In this document: one piece after another, positions 60,559 to 64,000 of the stretch | How positions within the stretch are numbered: position 1 is the stretch's first letter | Layout: each line of letters opens with the position of its first letter | From: Tamarix chinensis | Taxonomy: Eukaryota > Streptophyta > Magnoliopsida > Caryophyllales > Tamaricaceae | Direction of reading: 5' to 3' | Assembly: GCA_030549775.1 (NCBI GenBank) | Contig: CM060172.1 | Location: 58,533,523-58,597,522, forward strand | Length of the DNA stretch: 64,000 bases | Made by a program: the position numbers and the translations under genes | Notes under the pieces: generated by a model | What the model saw: only the letters and a program-made list of their open reading frames with translations | Database searches by the model: none | Told to the model about the DNA's origin: nothing

Positions 60559-61386
60559 AATTGAGAAGGAAAACGACAAGGGAAGAAGAAGACATGCGGG
60601 GCAGGTGTGGTAGGACCACCGGCCGGCGGTGGCAGGCGGTGCAGTCCTGCCATGGTAGGTTAGGTCAGGTCGGGGAGAAAAAGGAAAGGGGAAGGGCACG
60701 TGGGGATGGTAGCTATAGGGCTTGTTGGGGTCAAAAAAGGGAAGAAAACGACGGGGAGAGCAGGGGGGACGGTCGGGCGTTGTGCTAGTGGCTGCCGGCG
60801 AAAATCGGGGTTGCAGGTCGCGTTGCAGGTCGGGGATGGGGGAAGAAGAAGAGGAAGGGTGGACCGGTGGTCCAGGGGAAGGAGAAAAAAAAGGAGAACC
60901 GGCCGGCGGTTGGGCACAGGGTCAAAGCTCGTGGCTTGGGCTACGCGAGACGGGCCGGGAGGGGAGTTTGGGTCGCGGGTTGGCCCAAATCGGGGGGGAG
61001 AAGGAAAAATAAGTAAAGGAGGAAGAAAGAAAAAGGAAAAGAAAGGAGAAAAGGGAAAAGGAAAAATGATAAAATGGTTGGGTTGGGGTATTTGGTCCTT
61101 ATTTATTTATATATTTAAGTTGGATATTTAATTTTAATAATAATTATTTTAAGTATAATAATTAAATTCATTTTTAGATTAATTGGGCTATTTTGGATAA
61201 GTTTTCCTTAACTTCCATTTTAATTAGTAAAATGTCCAAAATTTTCTAAATAATTTATTTATTATTTTCTCTTTATTTTTCTCAATTAATTTCCTCTTTA
61301 TTTAATAAAATAACTTATTTTCTTAATTTCCCTAATAAATCATTATTCTGCCATAATTCCTAAATTAGAATTTTTAGGGTATTTCA

Positions 61387-62460
61387 CTTACCCTAATTAT
61401 TTAATCCTAATATTTATTTTGGGTCATTAATATTATTAACCTAAACCTAACCCCGGGTAGTTGGTAATTAATTTTACCCTAATTCACTAATCTAAATATT
61501 TTAACCTAATTTTAATCTTAACTCTAAAATTATTTTCTTTTTATCATTTTTCCTTTTTCTCCTCTCCTTCTCCTTTTTCCTTTTTTCTTATTTTTTACTT
61601 AATTTCCTTATCCTTATTATTCCTATTATTCCTGCATGTTTTTCTCCTCCCCGACCATTTTCCTTTGGTCAATCTTCCACCCCTACAACCTACCTATCCT
61701 AAATCTATAATCACCACCATCCCCTTTCTCAGCACATGGGATCTGTCATTGAAATTTTCCCCCCAAAATCCCCCTGATCCTCTCCTCTTTTCTCGCTTCC
61801 CCACCCTTACCTTCTCTATCATCCTTCACTATTCAAACCATCTCTTCTCTATATATACCATCCGATCTCTCTCTTTACCTCATTTAATACTCACCAAACT
61901 TTCTCCATGCTCCATCTCCATTCTCTCAGCTTCCCCATGCATCAGTTGACCGAAAACCACCAATTTTACCCCAGCAAAGCTCTCCTTTTTTCCCTCATCT
62001 CACATTGCAAAGTGACCACAACATAAGCATCTCACGTTTCTCACCATTACCTACATGATAACCTCACGTTTCTCGCCCCCTATAATGCCACAAACTCATT
62101 TTGCACTGCCCCAAACTTCAACACCATCTCACGTTGCACCTACCTAAAAACCACCACTGTCTCACGCTACCACCACCCCACCAAAATCACCTCTTCATGT
62201 TGTTTTTGTCCCCTAACGTGAGGAACTCATAGTTTATCACCCTATTTGCATGATTTCCTCATGCAACTACTCTATTGTTGTGCCACTTCCTTCCACAACA
62301 ACTCCATCTGTGCCACACCTTATCCTGCCCCTTGTTGCTTTGGTTTTGCTTCTATTTGCTGCCATATATTTTTCTTGGTTATATTATTAAGTCCTAATTG
62401 TGTATTATTATTGTTTCTTAGGTGAATTTTTAGCAATGTTAAAGGAGGCGGGTTAGGATT
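61387..62460 (+). mobile_element. Long LTR copy 4, right fragment
   Basis: Resumes after the CTTAC duplication. It has a CT-rich block (61540-61640), a TATATATACCATCC TATA box (61848-61864), a CT/CA-rich leader, and near 62425-62450 the phrase TTAAAGGAGGCGGGTTAGGA, which resembles CTTAAGGAGGCGTAGGAGTC at 3456 in copy 1. Later family sequence and the right terminus are not found, so the copy is probably truncated. Confidence 0.55.
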
Positions 62461-62819
62461 ATATGTGCTTAAAGATTAGTGTTTTTTTTTTGTAAGGATA
62501 CAAGTCATAGTTTTTCTGCTAAATGTTATGTATGATTGTTGTGTATTATCATGTTGTTATAATTATGTTTTTAATATCATGTAGTTAATTTTATGATGTG
62601 ATAATTCTATATCATGTGATGGAAACTAATTTAAACGAGGAAGCATGCTCTTATATGATATTATTCTAATAATTCTTAGACTGTGAAATCTAAGTGAATT
62701 AATATGATATATAGTATTGTGTGTGGTTTTTAATAAGCATAGTGTGATTTTTGACTAGGCATTTTAGCACAGCATAAAATTGTGTTGATTCATGCAGATG
62801 TTAGAGAATTTTAATGTAT

Positions 62820-63285
62820 TATGGAGAATTATGTGAGAAATACAGGGGTACCATATTAATAAACATGGTTCATGTTTCTGAGAGAAATGTTTGATGTGGT
62901 TTGGGAAAATTTTGAGAGTAAAAAGATAAACACGGAGGTCCCTTATTTCCTAAACACAAACCATAGTTTTTTCTTTATTTATGAAACATATCATTTTTTT
63001 CTATAGGATTTTTTCTTCTATAAAAAGTGATATGATGAAACCTTAGCCATTGAGAGTCATGCAACCCAACTTCTTCTTCTTCCCCATAGAATTCTCCATT
63101 CAAAGAGAATTGTAGATTTGTATAATCAATAGATTGATTAGTTTAATCATCCTATAATTATACAAGAGCATGAATAAAGATCTATAATTTTTCCTCAATT
63201 GTTATGGTTTGTGTTTTAATCCTCAATTGTACATAATCTTGTTAATTTTGATTTAGTTGGATCATTTTCAATCCATGTTATTCCA
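62820..63285 (+). mobile_element. Copia-type 5' LTR (left boundary approximate)
   Basis: CTATAAAAAGTGAT near 63014-63027 looks like a TATA box, and AATAAAGATC near 63172 a polyadenylation signal. The end TTATTCCA at 63285 lies just before a primer binding site. I could not find the right-hand LTR in the window, so the left edge is a guess. Confidence 0.5.
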
Positions 63286-63293
63286 TAATAATT

Positions 63294-63304
63294 TGGTATC
63301 AAAG
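63294..63304 (+). other. Copia primer binding site
   Basis: TGGTATCAAAG, matching the initiator Met tRNA complement with one change from TGGTATCAGAG. Confidence 0.75.
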
Positions 63305-63339
63305 TTGCATTTTTTAAGAGATCCGATTATCGGAATAAG

Positions 63340-64000
63340 TAAAAATTTTGATATTGAGAAGTTTAATCGATTTGTTAATTTTAGGTTATTGAAATTGAAG
63401 TTGTGGGCAATTCTAATCTAGAGCAGATTGAAGAAAGCATTATTAGGTCATTTGAATAAGCCATAATCAATGACAGATGAGAGATTTGAAGAAGTAAATC
63501 TAAAGGCACTCTCTACCATATAATTATGCTTGTCCAATGAAGTATTGTAAGAGGTGGCAAAAGAACTAACAACATTTGCCTAGTGGTTAAAGCTTAAGTC
63601 ATTGTATATGACAAAGTCAGTAGTAAATTGACTACTGTTGAAGAGTTGGCTTCATGACCTGAAATTAGGTGAGGTCAATCTTTGAAAAGTCATTTGGATG
63701 AATTTGACTCTATCGCTATAGATTTACATAATATAGATGTTAAATTAGATGATAAAGATTTGGTTATTATATTGTTATGTTATTTGCTTGCTAGCTTTAA
63801 GCATTTTCATGAGACTATTTTATATAGGAAGGATGAGTTAGTCTTGGAGGATGTGAAATTTACCCTACTACAACCTGGGCTAATTGATAGTCAGCTGACT
63901 GGCATCAGTACTTATGACGACTCATATATTGATGGATTGATAGCCAGGGGAGGATAAGTGAGAGGAGGTCCGGTCACAAGAAGATATCTAGATCTCAGTC
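63340..64000 (+). pseudogene. Copia gag remnant, cut by the window end
   Basis: Degenerate early gag residues (KLKLWAIL, LKKALLGHL) occur near 63390-63455 with stops. The frame at 63682-63957 is open for 91 codons, with SHLDEFDSIAIDLHNIDVKL and a LLCYLLASFKHF stretch, typical of the UBN2/gag region of Ty1/copia elements. The rest of the element lies outside the window. Confidence 0.75.

Larger units (their letters stand above)
51273..61386 (-). mobile_element. Long LTR copy 5, split by an internal copy
   Basis: Begins TGTAACACCCCC and ends TAGGGTATTTCA. It is flanked by a perfect 5-bp duplication CTTAC (51268-51272 and 61387-61391). Its two halves, 51273-53603 and 58310-61386, are separated by copy 6; without the insert it is about 5.4 kb. 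The left half carries the 2x3 motif module (51970-52319). The right half carries AAT microsatellites (about 58500-59880), a GC-rich leader (59930-60550) and a TATA box (60541-60558). No gag-pol coding. Confidence 0.85.

Noticed and set aside
51273..61386. Simple tandem duplication of two segments (left-left-right-right)
   Set aside because: The junctions fall exactly at LTR ends with compatible 5-bp duplications, so nested insertion explains the pattern better.

Overview
This window looks like intergenic and intronic nuclear DNA from a flowering plant. It has GT-AG introns, a plant-type F-box gene, a mitochondrial p32/MAM33-family gene and dense plant transposons: L1-type LINEs, Ty3/gypsy chromoviruses, a copia element, hAT-type and Tourist-like MITEs, and a family of very long LTRs. 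I cannot assign the species. Only two host genes are convincingly present, both on the minus strand.

Layout. 1-12.5 kb: a degenerate minus-strand LINE broken into three pieces by two long, coding-free LTR elements in opposite orientations (1527-5663 and 5790-10147), each with TG...CA ends and a 5-bp target-site duplication (TSD). 12.7-16.7 kb: MITEs, including three hAT-type elements with perfect 8-bp TSDs, one nested inside another, and a Tourist-like element with TAA duplications. 17.4-19.3 kb: an intact 627-residue F-box gene resembling Arabidopsis At5g39450, with another hAT-type MITE about 1 kb upstream of its start. 22.9-41.6 kb: a three-exon p32/MAM33-family gene. Its last exon (22941-23121) is separated from exon 2 (40918-41246) by a 17.8-kb intron holding two full-length but broken gypsy elements. 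One is antisense to the window (27110-33409, TSD TGAAG); the other is sense and CRM-like (34422-40700, TSD ATAAT). Four copies of a second hAT-type family (ends CATnCAATTAAAT) sit inside these two elements. 42.5-44.5 kb: unassigned sequence rich in an AACTAGTTAACT-like motif. 44.5-48.2 kb: a fourth long LTR carrying a MITE. 49.4-62.5 kb: a Russian-doll nest, with a LINE fragment abutting a long LTR that holds a second long LTR (51273-61386, TSD CTTAC) that holds a third (53604-58309). 62.8-64 kb: the 5' end of a copia element running off the window.

How the parts relate. The two host genes are likely expressed independently. The retroelement reading frames are all interrupted and I expect no functional product from them. 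The more interesting signals are the p32 gene spanning a transposon-packed intron, the repeated nesting of one LTR family within itself, a conserved module of two triplets of a CCACTATTAT...GCCGGTGGA motif in that family, and an exon-like insert inside one hAT copy.
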